Assembly (NCBI GenBank): GCA_025923075.1
Contig: JAICGN010000012.1
Location: 1 to 58,956 of the forward strand
Length of the DNA stretch: 58,956 nt
DNA from: Chitinophagaceae bacterium
GTDB lineage: Bacteria; Bacteroidota; Bacteroidia; Chitinophagales; Chitinophagaceae
Direction: 5' to 3'
The position numbers were made by a program, and so were the translations under genes. The first letter of the stretch is position 1, and every line of letters starts with the position of its first letter. Positions 17,678 to 26,543 of the stretch are shown here, one piece after another. Under the pieces are notes generated by a model. That model worked only from the letters and a program-made list of their open reading frames with translations. It ran no database searches and was not told the origin of the DNA.

Positions 17678-18951
17678 TATAATCCTGTTGCCACAGTTTT
17701 AGCTCCCCGTTCTTTAATTAGTTGTTCCCTGATCTTCATTTCCCGGAATAGTCGTAAAGGATTTATTGCACCTCCGCCTCTCAACCTTGCTTCGGCTACG
17801 ATTGCTCTTACATCAGTGCGAAAAGTATTTTGTAAGATTTCCTGTGCAGCAACCACATCATTATCCTGTTGTGCTTCATTCATCTTTTTCCTGTCAATCA
17901 GCAACGCTTGCGCATAAGAGATCATGATCGCTTCCACAGATTGTAACAGATCTTCCAAAGGATCTTTTACGTTATGCGAAGCATCGATCATCCATCCCAA
18001 ATCGGTCGTGTGATCCATTTCTCTTGCGTCCATGCCTTCCACCAATTCATTAAAAATTAAAAATAATTGGTACGGCTTGATACTGCCTACTGTCAAATCA
18101 TCATCCCCATATTTGCTATCATTGAAATGAAAACCGCCCAGCTTTCCTTCCATTAACAATAAAGCTACGATCTGCTCAATATTGGCATTTGGCAAATGAT
18201 GACCAAGATCAACCAGGGTATATGCTTTGCTTCCTAATTTATTTGCATATAATAATGATTGACCCCAGTCACCAACGGTCATTGAATAAAAATTTGGTTC
18301 ATACGCTTTGTACTCAACAAATACTTTCCAGTCACCCGGTAATGCCGAATATATTTCCTGCAAACTTTCCAGTGTATTTTGAAAAGCCTTCCTGAAATTT
18401 AGTTGACCCGGAAAACAACTTCCATCGCTCAACCAAACTGTTAATGCCTTTGACCCCAGTTGAACGCCATGTCTGATCACTTCAGTATTATGGTCAATAG
18501 CCTGTCTGCGAACGGCCTTGTCAATATGCTGCAATGAACCAAACTTATAACTTAACGGCTGACCTTTTTGATCCTGGAAGGTGTTGGAATTAACCGCATC
18601 AAACCTTAACCCTAATTCTGCTGCCACTGTTTTGATCGCGCTATAATTTTCCGGAATATCCCAGGGAATATGCAACGAGATAGCACCGCTGGATCGGTTG
18701 AGCGCATGAAGCAATGCGACATCTTCCATTTTTCCCTCAAGGTTGCCGGGCTCCCCTGCCCCGGAAAATCTTCCGAATCTTGTACCACCCGTACCCAATG
18801 CCCAGGATGGAATCGCCACATTGAAATCAATGAGCCTTTGAATGACTGCTTCGACGTTATGTACACCCGACCCAACAAAATCAAATTTTCTTTTATGTTC
18901 TGCAAGTAATGGCCCGTTATGCTCTTCAATTCTATGTTTTTCGATCTGCAT
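17677..18951 (-). CDS. rhaI: L-rhamnose isomerase, Pseudomonas type
   Basis: This 424-residue TIM-barrel aldose-ketose isomerase converts L-rhamnose to L-rhamnulose using divalent metals. Metal-binding and catalytic stretches are VFVEYKAYEPNFYSM, YTLVDLGHHLPNANIEQ and GGFHFNDSKYGDDDLTVG. The N-terminal GTGGTRFGRFSGAGEPG is typical of the RhaI type rather than E. coli RhaA. It lies between the RhaB-like kinase (one-base overlap) and the GxxExxY cassette. The gene follows rhaM in the operon once the cassette is discounted. Confidence 0.88.
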   Translation of the reverse strand: MQIEKHRIEEHNGPLLAEHKRKFDFVGSGVHNVEAVIQRLIDFNVAIPSWALGTGGTRFGRFSGAGEPGNLEGKMEDVALLHALNRSSGAISLHIPWDIPENYSAIKTVAAELGLRFDAVNSNTFQDQKGQPLSYKFGSLQHIDKAVRRQAIDHNTEVIRHGVQLGSKALTVWLSDGSCFPGQLNFRKAFQNTLESLQEIYSALPGDWKVFVEYKAYEPNFYSMTVGDWGQSLLYANKLGSKAYTLVDLGHHLPNANIEQIVALLLMEGKLGGFHFNDSKYGDDDLTVGSIKPYQLFLIFNELVEGMDAREMDHTTDLGWMIDASHNVKDPLEDLLQSVEAIMISYAQALLIDRKKMNEAQQDNDVVAAQEILQNTFRTDVRAIVAEARLRGGGAINPLRLFREMKIREQLIKERGAKTVATGL

Positions 18952-18963
18952 TTCCAGGTTTTT

Positions 18964-19000
18964 GAACCACTAAGGCACGAAGGCACAAAGAGGCATTAAG
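18964..19000. repeat. Terminal inverted repeat, left end of GxxExxY cassette
   Basis: GAACCACTAAGGCACGAAGG and the following CACAAAG form a run of roughly heptad CAC-x-AAG units. The same sequence with about 75 percent identity occurs inverted at 19395-19431, on the other side of the GxxExxY gene. It lies directly downstream of that gene's stop codon. Confidence 0.65.
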
Positions 19001-19001
19001 T

Positions 19002-19391
19002 TTAAAGAATTAATCTTTTAATTCCCTCTTTCATGAGAGGCACATGAAAATTTATTAAAAAACCTAAACGCTTACCCGTTAATTTGAGGTAACTGAGCAA
19101 TTGCGCGTCCCAAACCGGATGATAATTTTCTTGCGCCTTAAATTCCACAATTATTAAATTTTCAACTAACAAATCCAATCGCAAGCCTTCATCAATTATT
19201 AAAGACTGGTAAATGATAGAAACATCTTTTTGTTTCTCGAATTTAATAGTTCTATTAAATAATTCATAGTAGAAACATATTGCATAACCACTCTCCAATA
19301 CACCAGGGTCTAACTCCTTATGGATTTTTATAGCAATATCAACAATTTGCTTCGCAAGAAACTCTTCCTGCTCTGAAAGCTTTACAAACAT
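19002..19391 (-). CDS. GxxExxY protein
   Basis: The natural start is the ATG at 19391, giving about 129 residues. The longer frame from a TTG only reads through the flanking repeat. It opens MFVKLSEQEEFLAKQI and has the naming motif GVLESGY at about residues 30-36. The block LRLDLLVENLIIVEFKAQE has a D...E-x-K pattern like PD-(D/E)XK nucleases. The molecular function of the family is not established. The gene interrupts the rhamnose operon between rhaM and rhaI and is bracketed by inverted repeats, which suggests a mobile or repeat-spread cassette. Confidence 0.88.
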   Translation of the reverse strand: MFVKLSEQEEFLAKQIVDIAIKIHKELDPGVLESGYAICFYYELFNRTIKFEKQKDVSIIYQSLIIDEGLRLDLLVENLIIVEFKAQENYHPVWDAQLLSYLKLTGKRLGFLINFHVPLMKEGIKRLIL

Positions 19392-19394
19392 ATG

Positions 19395-19431
19395 CTTTGT
19401 GTTTCTTTGTGTCTTAGCGTCTTCGTGGTTC
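19395..19431. repeat. Terminal inverted repeat, right end of GxxExxY cassette
   Basis: Read on the minus strand this starts GAACCACGAAGACGCTAAGA and goes on CACAAAGAAACACAAAG. It mirrors the repeat at 18964-19000 and lies just upstream of the GxxExxY ATG. The rhaM stop codon follows 8 bp further out, so the cassette fits tightly between two rha genes. Confidence 0.65.
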
Positions 19432-19439
19432 AATTTATT

Positions 19440-19757
19440 TCATAATTTCAGGTAAAATACCTCTTTCAAAGGAACAGAAACGGGTGAATTGTCTTCATTC
19501 GATTCCATGATGTCTTTCATATAGGCCCACCACTTTTTCATCACAGGATGGTTTGGCAGTTCATCCAATTTCAATGGATTTTTAACTTTCAATAGGCCAA
19601 ATAAAATATTTGTTTCTTTATCCAGGAATATGGAATAATCCTCAACGCCGGTTTCTTTCAACAATGTTTTCAACTCAGGCCAAATTGCATCATGGCGTTT
19701 TTTATACTCATCCTCACAGCCACTGAATAATTTCATTTTAAATGCTATCCGATTCAT
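19440..19757 (-). CDS. rhaM: L-rhamnose mutarotase
   Basis: RhaM interconverts the alpha and beta anomers of L-rhamnose so that the isomerase gets its preferred form. From the ATG at 19757 the protein has 105 residues, the normal family length, beginning MNRIAFKMKLFSGCEDEYKK. It contains RHDAIWPEL, SIFLDKETNILFG and the late HPVMKKWWAYMKDIME. A longer frame to 19832 only adds arginine-rich sequence from a CTCTCC/GGAGAG-type repeat and is rejected. A purine-rich GGAGGAGGGAGAGG lies just before the chosen ATG. Confidence 0.93.
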   Translation of the reverse strand: MNRIAFKMKLFSGCEDEYKKRHDAIWPELKTLLKETGVEDYSIFLDKETNILFGLLKVKNPLKLDELPNHPVMKKWWAYMKDIMESNEDNSPVSVPLKEVFYLKL

Positions 19758-19911
19758 AAACCTCTCCCTCCTCCTCCCTCTCCGACTCGAGAGAAAGCGG
19801 TGCTTTAATAAACTAATTAACGACCACAGCATCTACATTTCACTATTCAGCTCCGCAACGCTGAAATAAATGAAATTTTCGACCTAAGTTCCCGCTTTAC
19901 GGGACAGGAGC

Positions 19912-22068
19912 TTATCTTACGAATCCGTTAGCGATGCCGCCATCCACATTCAAAATATTTCCCGTTGATTTATTAAGCAGGCCCCCAACAAATGCAAAGC
20001 AGGCATTGGCAATATCAGCCGGCAAAATCGTTTCATTCAACAGGGTTCGTTTTGCATAATATGCTGGCAATTCTTCAACAGTAATTCCATATGCCTTTGC
20101 TCTACCTTCGGCCCAACCTCCGCTCCATATATTGCTATCCGAAATTACTGCATCGGGATTTACGGTGTTCACTCTTATTTTATCCGCGCCTAATTCGGCA
20201 GCAAGCAACCGGGTAAGATGTGCCTGCGCTGCTTTTGCACTTCCATAACCGGCATTATTGGGTCCGGCAACAATTGAATTTTTCGAGACAATGTTCACGA
20301 TATCGCCGCCAAGATTTTGTTTTCGCATTATTTCAACCCCCTTCCTTGAAACAAGGAATTGCCCTTTTACCAATATATCATAAAGCTTATCCCAATCACC
20401 AGCAGTATGTTCGGCAATTGGCTTTGAAATACTGATACCGGCATTGTTTATTATGATATCAGCACCGCCAAAAGCCAGGACGGTGTCAGCAAATGCGCTT
20501 TCAATGGATGATTCATTAGAAACATCAAGCAATACAGAAGCAACGGCGTCTCTACTAAATGTTTTTTCAAACTCCTGCACGGCGTCATCCAATCGTTCGT
20601 GGTTGATATCGTTCAATACAACACAAGCCCCTTCTTCTGCAAATTTTCTCGCAATTGCTTTTCCAATACCGCCGGCACTGCCCGTTATTAATGCAATTCT
20701 TCCGCTTAATGGTTTCGGTTTGGGCATGCGTTGCAGCTTTGCTTCCTCCAATACCCAATACTCAATATCAAATGCTTCTTGTCTTGGTAATGAAGTGTAT
20801 TCACTCACTGCTTCTGCTCCGCGCATGACATTAATTGCATTGATATAAAACTCGGCTGCTACTCTTGCTGTTTGTTTGTCTTTTGCAAACGTGAACATGC
20901 CAATACCCGGATACAAGATCACAACAGGATTGGGATCACGCATTGCCGGGCTATTAGCATGCCTGTATGTATTGTAATAATCGGCATACATTGTTCTATA
21001 CTCTTCAAATTGAGGGATTAGTTTTTGTTTTACAACAGTGATATTGGTTGTATCTTCTTCCGGTGTTAAGTTTAATACAAGCGGAGAAATTTTTGTCCTT
21101 AAGAAATGATCCGGACAGCTTGTCCCCATCGGGGCCAGCCTGCTAAGATCATTTGAGTTTATGAATTGTAATACACGATCGTCATCTGTAAAATGGCCGA
21201 TCATACCCCCAACGCCTGAAGGGGATTTGGGATAGTTTGACGAACACAATCCTCTTAAAACCGGCGCTATTGCGGCAGCTTTTTGCAACCGTGCTTCTGC
21301 TGGCAATGATTTAATTTTTTCTCCGCCGAAAGTGAAATTTTTTGGCTCCCCTTTGCGGGCGGGGGGGTTCTCCAGGTATTGAGCGCAACGTTCGATCACT
21401 TCCAATGTGTTGATATAACTTTCATAAGCTGTGTTTCCCCATGTAAACAATCCATGAGACCCCAGCATCATGCCCCGGATACCCGGATTCTCATCCAAAC
21501 ATTGCTTTAGTTTTAGTCCAAGATCAAACCCCGGACGCTGCCATTCTACCCAACCAATTGTTCCATTGAACAACTCCTGTGTAATCTTCTTCCCATCTTT
21601 AGCGGAGGCAATTGCAATCGCTGCATCGGGATGCAAATGATCAATATGTTTGAACGGAAGGAAACCGTGCAAAGGGGTGTCTATCGATGGCGACTTTGAA
21701 TTCAAATCATAAATGCAATGATTGAAAAGCTCCACCATTTCATCTTCATGCTCAATGCCGCGATAAATATTTTTTAGGCTGCGTAAACGCTCAACATACA
21801 ATGCTGCCAGTCCGTTTCGTTTCATTGTTCCCAGATCCCCGCCGCTGCCCTTTACCCACATCACTTCTATATCTTGCCCTGTTAAGGGATCTTTTGCAAT
21901 AGCTTTGCAGGAAGTATTACCCCCTCCATAATTTGTAAGCCGCAGATCGGCACCTAATAAGTTAGAACGATAGACCAATAACGCCACTTCATCACCCGCC
22001 AAACCACCAGCATGGACTTCGTCCCACAAATAGCTTACATGGTTAAAGGTTTTTGTTGAACTACTCAT
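19912..22068 (-). CDS. rhaD: Rhamnulose-1-phosphate aldolase / L-lactaldehyde dehydrogenase fusion
   Basis: This protein (718 residues from ATG 22068; a GTG at 22104 is possible) joins a class-II aldolase/adducin domain to a C-terminal short-chain dehydrogenase (from about residue 460). Aldolase marks are LRLTNYGGGNTSCK, VKGSGGDLGTMK and MLGSHGLFTWG. The dehydrogenase has GRIALITGSAGGIGKAIARK, NNAGIS and YGSAKAAQAHL. It should cleave L-rhamnulose 1-phosphate to DHAP plus L-lactaldehyde and oxidise the aldehyde to L-lactate. Two peptide inserts (ENPPARKGEPKN and YPKSPSGVGG) are encoded by palindromic repeats. Confidence 0.92.
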   Translation of the reverse strand: MSSSTKTFNHVSYLWDEVHAGGLAGDEVALLVYRSNLLGADLRLTNYGGGNTSCKAIAKDPLTGQDIEVMWVKGSGGDLGTMKRNGLAALYVERLRSLKNIYRGIEHEDEMVELFNHCIYDLNSKSPSIDTPLHGFLPFKHIDHLHPDAAIAIASAKDGKKITQELFNGTIGWVEWQRPGFDLGLKLKQCLDENPGIRGMMLGSHGLFTWGNTAYESYINTLEVIERCAQYLENPPARKGEPKNFTFGGEKIKSLPAEARLQKAAAIAPVLRGLCSSNYPKSPSGVGGMIGHFTDDDRVLQFINSNDLSRLAPMGTSCPDHFLRTKISPLVLNLTPEEDTTNITVVKQKLIPQFEEYRTMYADYYNTYRHANSPAMRDPNPVVILYPGIGMFTFAKDKQTARVAAEFYINAINVMRGAEAVSEYTSLPRQEAFDIEYWVLEEAKLQRMPKPKPLSGRIALITGSAGGIGKAIARKFAEEGACVVLNDINHERLDDAVQEFEKTFSRDAVASVLLDVSNESSIESAFADTVLAFGGADIIINNAGISISKPIAEHTAGDWDKLYDILVKGQFLVSRKGVEIMRKQNLGGDIVNIVSKNSIVAGPNNAGYGSAKAAQAHLTRLLAAELGADKIRVNTVNPDAVISDSNIWSGGWAEGRAKAYGITVEELPAYYAKRTLLNETILPADIANACFAFVGGLLNKSTGNILNVDGGIANGFVR
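21204..21232. repeat. In-frame palindromic repeat in the rhaD fusion (copy 1)
   Basis: On the minus strand the C-tract side CCCAAATCCCC and the G-tract side GTTGGGGG flank TTCAGGC. The segment encodes YPKSPSGVGG just before the conserved MIGHFTDD block. Its core is shared with the hisA repeat. Confidence 0.6.
21344..21368. repeat. In-frame palindromic repeat in the rhaD fusion (copy 2)
   Basis: The plus strand reads GGCTCCCCTTTGCGGGCGGGG. The CCCC and GGGG arms flank TTTGCGGGC. On the coding strand it gives NPPARKGEPK at about residues 233-242 of the chosen start, between a conserved helix and FTFGGEK. It is strikingly G-rich against the gene background. Confidence 0.6.
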
Positions 22069-22111
22069 ATAATTAATTTTGTCCCGAATCTTATTTTTCA
22101 CCACTCACCGT

Positions 22112-23191
22112 TTACTTCAGTGAATTTCCGTACCCGACTAATATGACTGACAGAAGGATGAGGATGATTCCGACACCGATAGTTATTTTGGTCTTTTTGC
22201 TTACGCCGCTCCATTCTTTTAATGCAATACCCCAAATGTTTGCGACAAGAATGATGAATGCCATATGTAATATCCAGGAGCTGGCGCCATTCCCGAGTTT
22301 ACTTTCTCCCATCCCATAAAAAAAGAATTGTAAGAACCAAACAGTACCTGCGAGCGCCGAGAAAAAATAGTTGCGTAAAAGCGGGGCTTGTCTATTCGTA
22401 TAATCTCCGAAAGTTTTATTGCGGGCATTTAAGGTCATGCACCAAATTAAATTAGTTGTAAGTCCACCCCATAACAACACTATGTAGATAACATTATTCT
22501 GGTATAAAAATTCAACTGTCTCACCCGGATTCGCTGCCTTCCATACAGCATTAGCCGATTCTGCCATCGGCGTTCCTGCTTCAATACCATAATTAAAACA
22601 AGCACTGAGAATACCAGAGATAGTACAGACAATTAATCCTTTGACAAGACTGAATTCCTTTACACTTTCCTTTTTCTTTTCTGCAGGTAATTCCTTTTCT
22701 TTTAGCACTCCGGCTCTCCCGCAAATGACAATTCCCGTCAGACAAAGCATTACGCCAACCAATACGATTTGTCCCCATGATGTATTGAGTAAATCACTGA
22801 ATGTTGTTTTACCCGGCGTATGGGCAAAATTGTAATAGATGGATGGAACCAATGCACCGAATGCGGCAGTAAAACCAAGCAATACAGAATTACCGAGTGA
22901 CATACCGAGGTAGCGCATACCGAGTCCATACGTTAAACCACCGATGCCCCAGAGTATTCCCCAGAAATAGGTCCACCAGAAAGTAGAAGAATCAGTTTGG
23001 GCGATGATGGAAGTGAAGTTCGGCACAGTTAGCCATGCTGCCAACGGCGGGACGATCAACCATGAAAACAAGCCACCAATGATCCAATAGCTTTCCCAAT
23101 TCCAGCCTTTAACCCGTTTGTACGGAACATAAAAACTGCCCGAAGCAACACCACCGATGAAATGATAGATAACTCCAAGTATGACCTGCAT
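22112..23191 (-). CDS. rhaT: L-rhamnose/proton symporter
   Basis: RhaT imports L-rhamnose across the inner membrane. This 359-residue protein has about ten hydrophobic helices. Family marks are the N-terminal GVASGSFYVPYKRVKGWNWE, SYWIIGGLFSWLIVPP, GGLTYGLGMRYLGMSLGNS and the central GILSACFNYGIEAG. It lies between the exported TIM-barrel isomerase and the RhaD fusion, with short spacers, so import and catabolism are expressed together. Confidence 0.94.
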   Translation of the reverse strand: MQVILGVIYHFIGGVASGSFYVPYKRVKGWNWESYWIIGGLFSWLIVPPLAAWLTVPNFTSIIAQTDSSTFWWTYFWGILWGIGGLTYGLGMRYLGMSLGNSVLLGFTAAFGALVPSIYYNFAHTPGKTTFSDLLNTSWGQIVLVGVMLCLTGIVICGRAGVLKEKELPAEKKKESVKEFSLVKGLIVCTISGILSACFNYGIEAGTPMAESANAVWKAANPGETVEFLYQNNVIYIVLLWGGLTTNLIWCMTLNARNKTFGDYTNRQAPLLRNYFFSALAGTVWFLQFFFYGMGESKLGNGASSWILHMAFIILVANIWGIALKEWSGVSKKTKITIGVGIILILLSVILVGYGNSLK

Positions 23192-23240
23192 TGCTTAACT
23201 ATTTATGATAAGATCCGGACCTACTCCTAAAAATATTTTA

Positions 23241-24131
23241 TTACTTCAGTTTATTAACCTGTTCGTTATAATATTTTACAGTTTGTATCACCGAAGGAAG
23301 ATTGCTGGGCTGATCTTCAGCATCCCGTTCAATATAAATATGACCTTTGAATCCCTGCTTTTTTAACTCCGCGAAAATCGCGGGGAAATCCACAACCCCC
23401 GTCCCAACCGGCACATCCTTTAATGATGGATCATTGTAAGCGGCTATGTCTTTCAGGTGAATACCAATGATATGCCCGCTCAATTTTTTCACCGCATCTA
23501 AAGGATTAACGCCGCTCTTTGGCCAATGACCAAGATCAGCACATACATAAAAATTGGGGCGACCTTTGATCGCCATTAACGTAGTATCAGTATCCCAGTA
23601 ATGGCTGACACCTATCCAATGTTCGTGAATGGCTACTTTGATTCCATAAGCGCCTGCAAGGCTATCAATGCTATTCCACATGTTCAGTGGCGGCTCGGTA
23701 GTTACAAACTCAACTCCTAGTTGTTTGGCAATATCAAATTGTTTTTTCCATGAATCAATGGTGGAATCGCCTACAATGTAAATGGATTCGCAGGTTAAAC
23801 CTTTTGCGGCGATCATTGATTTTAATTTTTCAATGCCCGCCGGTGATAGCTGCAATATCATGGAATCTTTCAGATCCGGACCTGCACTATGAAAAGTATT
23901 GGGTTCTATATATTTCAATCCTGCACTATCAACTTTATTTAATGACTCAGGAAAATTAACGGTGTGAAAGGTCCATAAAGCCGCACCGAATTTCCAGTCT
24001 TTGGCAGGCTCCACAGTAGATACTGCAGTTTCAGCGTCATTGTCTGTTTTGGCTTCATCATTACAAGCAGCTATAAATATCCCACTACATAAAAACAAAA
24101 CAAGTGAATGACGTTTGAATAGTTGTGTCAT
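23241..24131 (-). CDS. Exported sugar phosphate isomerase/epimerase-like TIM-barrel lipoprotein
   Basis: This 296-residue protein has a lipoprotein signal peptide (FLCSGIFIAACND; Cys at about 23) followed by a low-complexity linker. The rest is a xylose isomerase-like TIM barrel of the AP-endonuclease 2 family: KWFGAALWTFHTVNFPE-like start, VAIHEHWIG, YVCADLGHWPKSG, IIGIHLKDI and HIYIERDAEDQ, with metal-ligand His, Asp and Glu residues. Such lipoproteins are common in Bacteroidota sugar loci. It may act on a rhamnoside-derived sugar in the periplasm. The exact reaction is unknown. Confidence 0.8.
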   Translation of the reverse strand: MTQLFKRHSLVLFLCSGIFIAACNDEAKTDNDAETAVSTVEPAKDWKFGAALWTFHTVNFPESLNKVDSAGLKYIEPNTFHSAGPDLKDSMILQLSPAGIEKLKSMIAAKGLTCESIYIVGDSTIDSWKKQFDIAKQLGVEFVTTEPPLNMWNSIDSLAGAYGIKVAIHEHWIGVSHYWDTDTTLMAIKGRPNFYVCADLGHWPKSGVNPLDAVKKLSGHIIGIHLKDIAAYNDPSLKDVPVGTGVVDFPAIFAELKKQGFKGHIYIERDAEDQPSNLPSVIQTVKYYNEQVNKLK

Positions 24132-24140
24132 AACGAGAAT

Positions 24141-26534
24141 TTATAAATTAAAATTATTCGTGCCTGGTTTTAAAGAATAGGTCTTTCCTTTCCAAATAAA
24201 TCTCCCGGAAATTTTTTCCGGCAGCGTGACCTCTATATTCCATTTTCCATCCACTAATTCATAATTCGCTAAAATAGATCCGGCAGGATGCGGCATTTTT
24301 CCTTTTACATTTCTAAGTTCCCCTACATGCGGCTCGATCTTCACTTTCTTAAACCCCGGCGCATCGGTGTCAATACCCAGCACCGTTCTGAAAAACTCTA
24401 TGTTTGGACTGGAACCCCATGCGTGACAATCAGAGCGGGCATTATCGATCTCCGAGATCTCTGCCCATGTTGTCAATCCCATTTCAATATTTTCTTTCCA
24501 TTTGTCCAACCATTTTAAATAGTCATTTCCAAGCCCGGCTTTTGTTAATGCCATGTGGAGATAATATTTAAAGTAAATGGAGGCTGGTGCCAAAGAATTG
24601 TCAGCAATGATTCTTTGTGCGAGTGCCGTGGCTTCGGATCGTTTTATCGTATTTGTCAAAATGGCCAGTGTATTTGCATGTTGTGAGTACCGGTCTTGTT
24701 CCTTTGTATCAGCAAAAAGTTTCTTAGTTGCGTTCCAATAATTTCTTTGAATAGTTTGCTGGAGTTGCGCCGCTTTCTTTCGATATTCGGTTGCAATAGC
24801 AGGCAACCCGAGTTCCGATTCAAGCTTGGCAGCTACCTGCAAAGCCCATAATAACTGGAGGTCTAACAAAGCTGAGCTACCATCTTTTCCGATTGGTCCC
24901 ACTCCACCGGGCCACCCGGTTTTACCTTCCACCCAATCGGTAAATATCCAATATGGAACATTTCTTAATGACCCCTCTGCATTCTGATATTTACTAAAGA
25001 ACCATAACACATCCCTGGTTCCCTGTAATTTATCTTTTATAAAAGCACTATCACCACGATACATCCAGTAATCATTCAACATCCCGATATACCAAAGCGA
25101 AAAAGTTGGAATTTGCTGTGGAGAAAATGACGGATGACGGCTTAGAGTGATGCCTTCTGCCATTCGTGAATGGTCCATTTGGGTTATCGCATTTCTTACC
25201 AGCCGATCGTCACCACTATTATAAAACGATACAAGAGCTTGTATACGGGTATCACCTATATATTGTAATTGTTCGTAGTAAGGACAATCCATATAGGTCT
25301 CCCATGCACATGCCCTGGCAGTTCGCCAGCCAACTTCAAATATTTTATCAAGTGTTTTATCATTTGCATTGAACTCTGCATTTAATTGAAAGGGGTAACC
25401 GGTGAATAAACTATAAATATCTTCAAGAATCAGCGGTTCATCTTTTGTCGTTATCCTGACTTCTATATAACGAAACGTTCTCCAACCAAGCGTACTGTAA
25501 TATTGATGATTCTTCCCATTGGATATGATGCTATCTTTTCTTCCTGAAATCATTTTTCCTTCAACCTCGTTACGATTTCCTTTTTTAAATGTTTTGCCAG
25601 GACCGTCCGGTTTTTCAATAAACAACGCTTCAGCGTAGGTAAGGGAAATACCTGCATCTTTTCCTTTACTGAAATCCAACTCGGGGTAAGCATTTGTGTA
25701 AAAAGATTGATCAAGCAAAAAAGTAGCCTCGGTATTTGCGGGTATTGTTACCGATGCTTTTTTCGCGGGAAATCCATTTGGAATAGTAACTCCCTTGCTT
25801 GTTCTTACTGCTGCAAAACGTTGCACTTTTAATTCCATAGGCGGTAATGTAGATGGAACGAGCATCCAGTCAGCAATGTCGACAACACCTTTTGGCGTAG
25901 CACCGCGCCAGCCAACTTTTGCGGCATTGGGCCAGGCACCATCATCAAAATCCCTTTTTTGCCAACCATCCGGCATCTGGTTCATGTCAACGAGTTCGCC
26001 GGGACCAGAGACATAATAAGCACTATATCCAATACCGGTCAACGGTGAGTAAGCGGTGCTTTTAAAACATTTCCATGAAGTATTTGTATTAATAATTTCT
26101 TCTTCGGTTGTGTTGCCTTGCATCAGGAAGCCTGTTCTGTTTGAAATCTGTCCTTCGGGTCTGTATTCGCCTTCGTTCCAAACCGTAGCCGTGATAACAT
26201 TGGCGCCTTCAACAAGATAATCAGCAATATTTACCGTTTCAAAGTTCCAGTGAAAAAGGTCGTTTCTTGCAGGACCCAATGAGACAAATTTTTCATTGAT
26301 GATCAGAACATACCGGTTGTCAGCAGAAACATGAACTATAAAAGACCTGGGCTTATCACTAAATGAAACTTCTTTTCTGAAATAATATACTCCGTAGTTT
26401 TTTGCAGGCGCATCAGGAACAGTGATCCAGTTCGCCGACCATGGTTTTGTAAATAAAGACGGATTGATTGTTTGTGACTTTACAATAACAAAACTTATAA
26501 TAAAGAAAATAAAAACACTAAACCATTTTTTCAT
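24141..26534 (-). CDS. GH78-like alpha-L-rhamnosidase (second type)
   Basis: This 797-residue secreted enzyme has a signal peptide (residues 1-20, ending IVKSQ). It has N-terminal beta domains (RYVLIINEKFVSLGPARND, a carbohydrate-binding-like jelly roll) and a six-hairpin catalytic domain with WETYMDCPYYEQLQYIGDTR and the late WAEISEIDNARSDCHAWGSS. The DCPYYEQ variant marks a branch distinct from the classical DCPQRDER enzymes. It is expected to release terminal L-rhamnose from glycosides. It is 9 bp from each neighbouring gene, so it is firmly within the operon. Confidence 0.85.
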   Translation of the reverse strand: MKKWFSVFIFFIISFVIVKSQTINPSLFTKPWSANWITVPDAPAKNYGVYYFRKEVSFSDKPRSFIVHVSADNRYVLIINEKFVSLGPARNDLFHWNFETVNIADYLVEGANVITATVWNEGEYRPEGQISNRTGFLMQGNTTEEEIINTNTSWKCFKSTAYSPLTGIGYSAYYVSGPGELVDMNQMPDGWQKRDFDDGAWPNAAKVGWRGATPKGVVDIADWMLVPSTLPPMELKVQRFAAVRTSKGVTIPNGFPAKKASVTIPANTEATFLLDQSFYTNAYPELDFSKGKDAGISLTYAEALFIEKPDGPGKTFKKGNRNEVEGKMISGRKDSIISNGKNHQYYSTLGWRTFRYIEVRITTKDEPLILEDIYSLFTGYPFQLNAEFNANDKTLDKIFEVGWRTARACAWETYMDCPYYEQLQYIGDTRIQALVSFYNSGDDRLVRNAITQMDHSRMAEGITLSRHPSFSPQQIPTFSLWYIGMLNDYWMYRGDSAFIKDKLQGTRDVLWFFSKYQNAEGSLRNVPYWIFTDWVEGKTGWPGGVGPIGKDGSSALLDLQLLWALQVAAKLESELGLPAIATEYRKKAAQLQQTIQRNYWNATKKLFADTKEQDRYSQHANTLAILTNTIKRSEATALAQRIIADNSLAPASIYFKYYLHMALTKAGLGNDYLKWLDKWKENIEMGLTTWAEISEIDNARSDCHAWGSSPNIEFFRTVLGIDTDAPGFKKVKIEPHVGELRNVKGKMPHPAGSILANYELVDGKWNIEVTLPEKISGRFIWKGKTYSLKPGTNNFNL

Positions 26535-26543
26535 AAATGAACT

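Noticed and set aside
19758-19832. N-terminal extension of RhaM
   Set aside because: The added residues are arginine-rich and come from a CTCTCC-type repeat. The shorter form has the family length.
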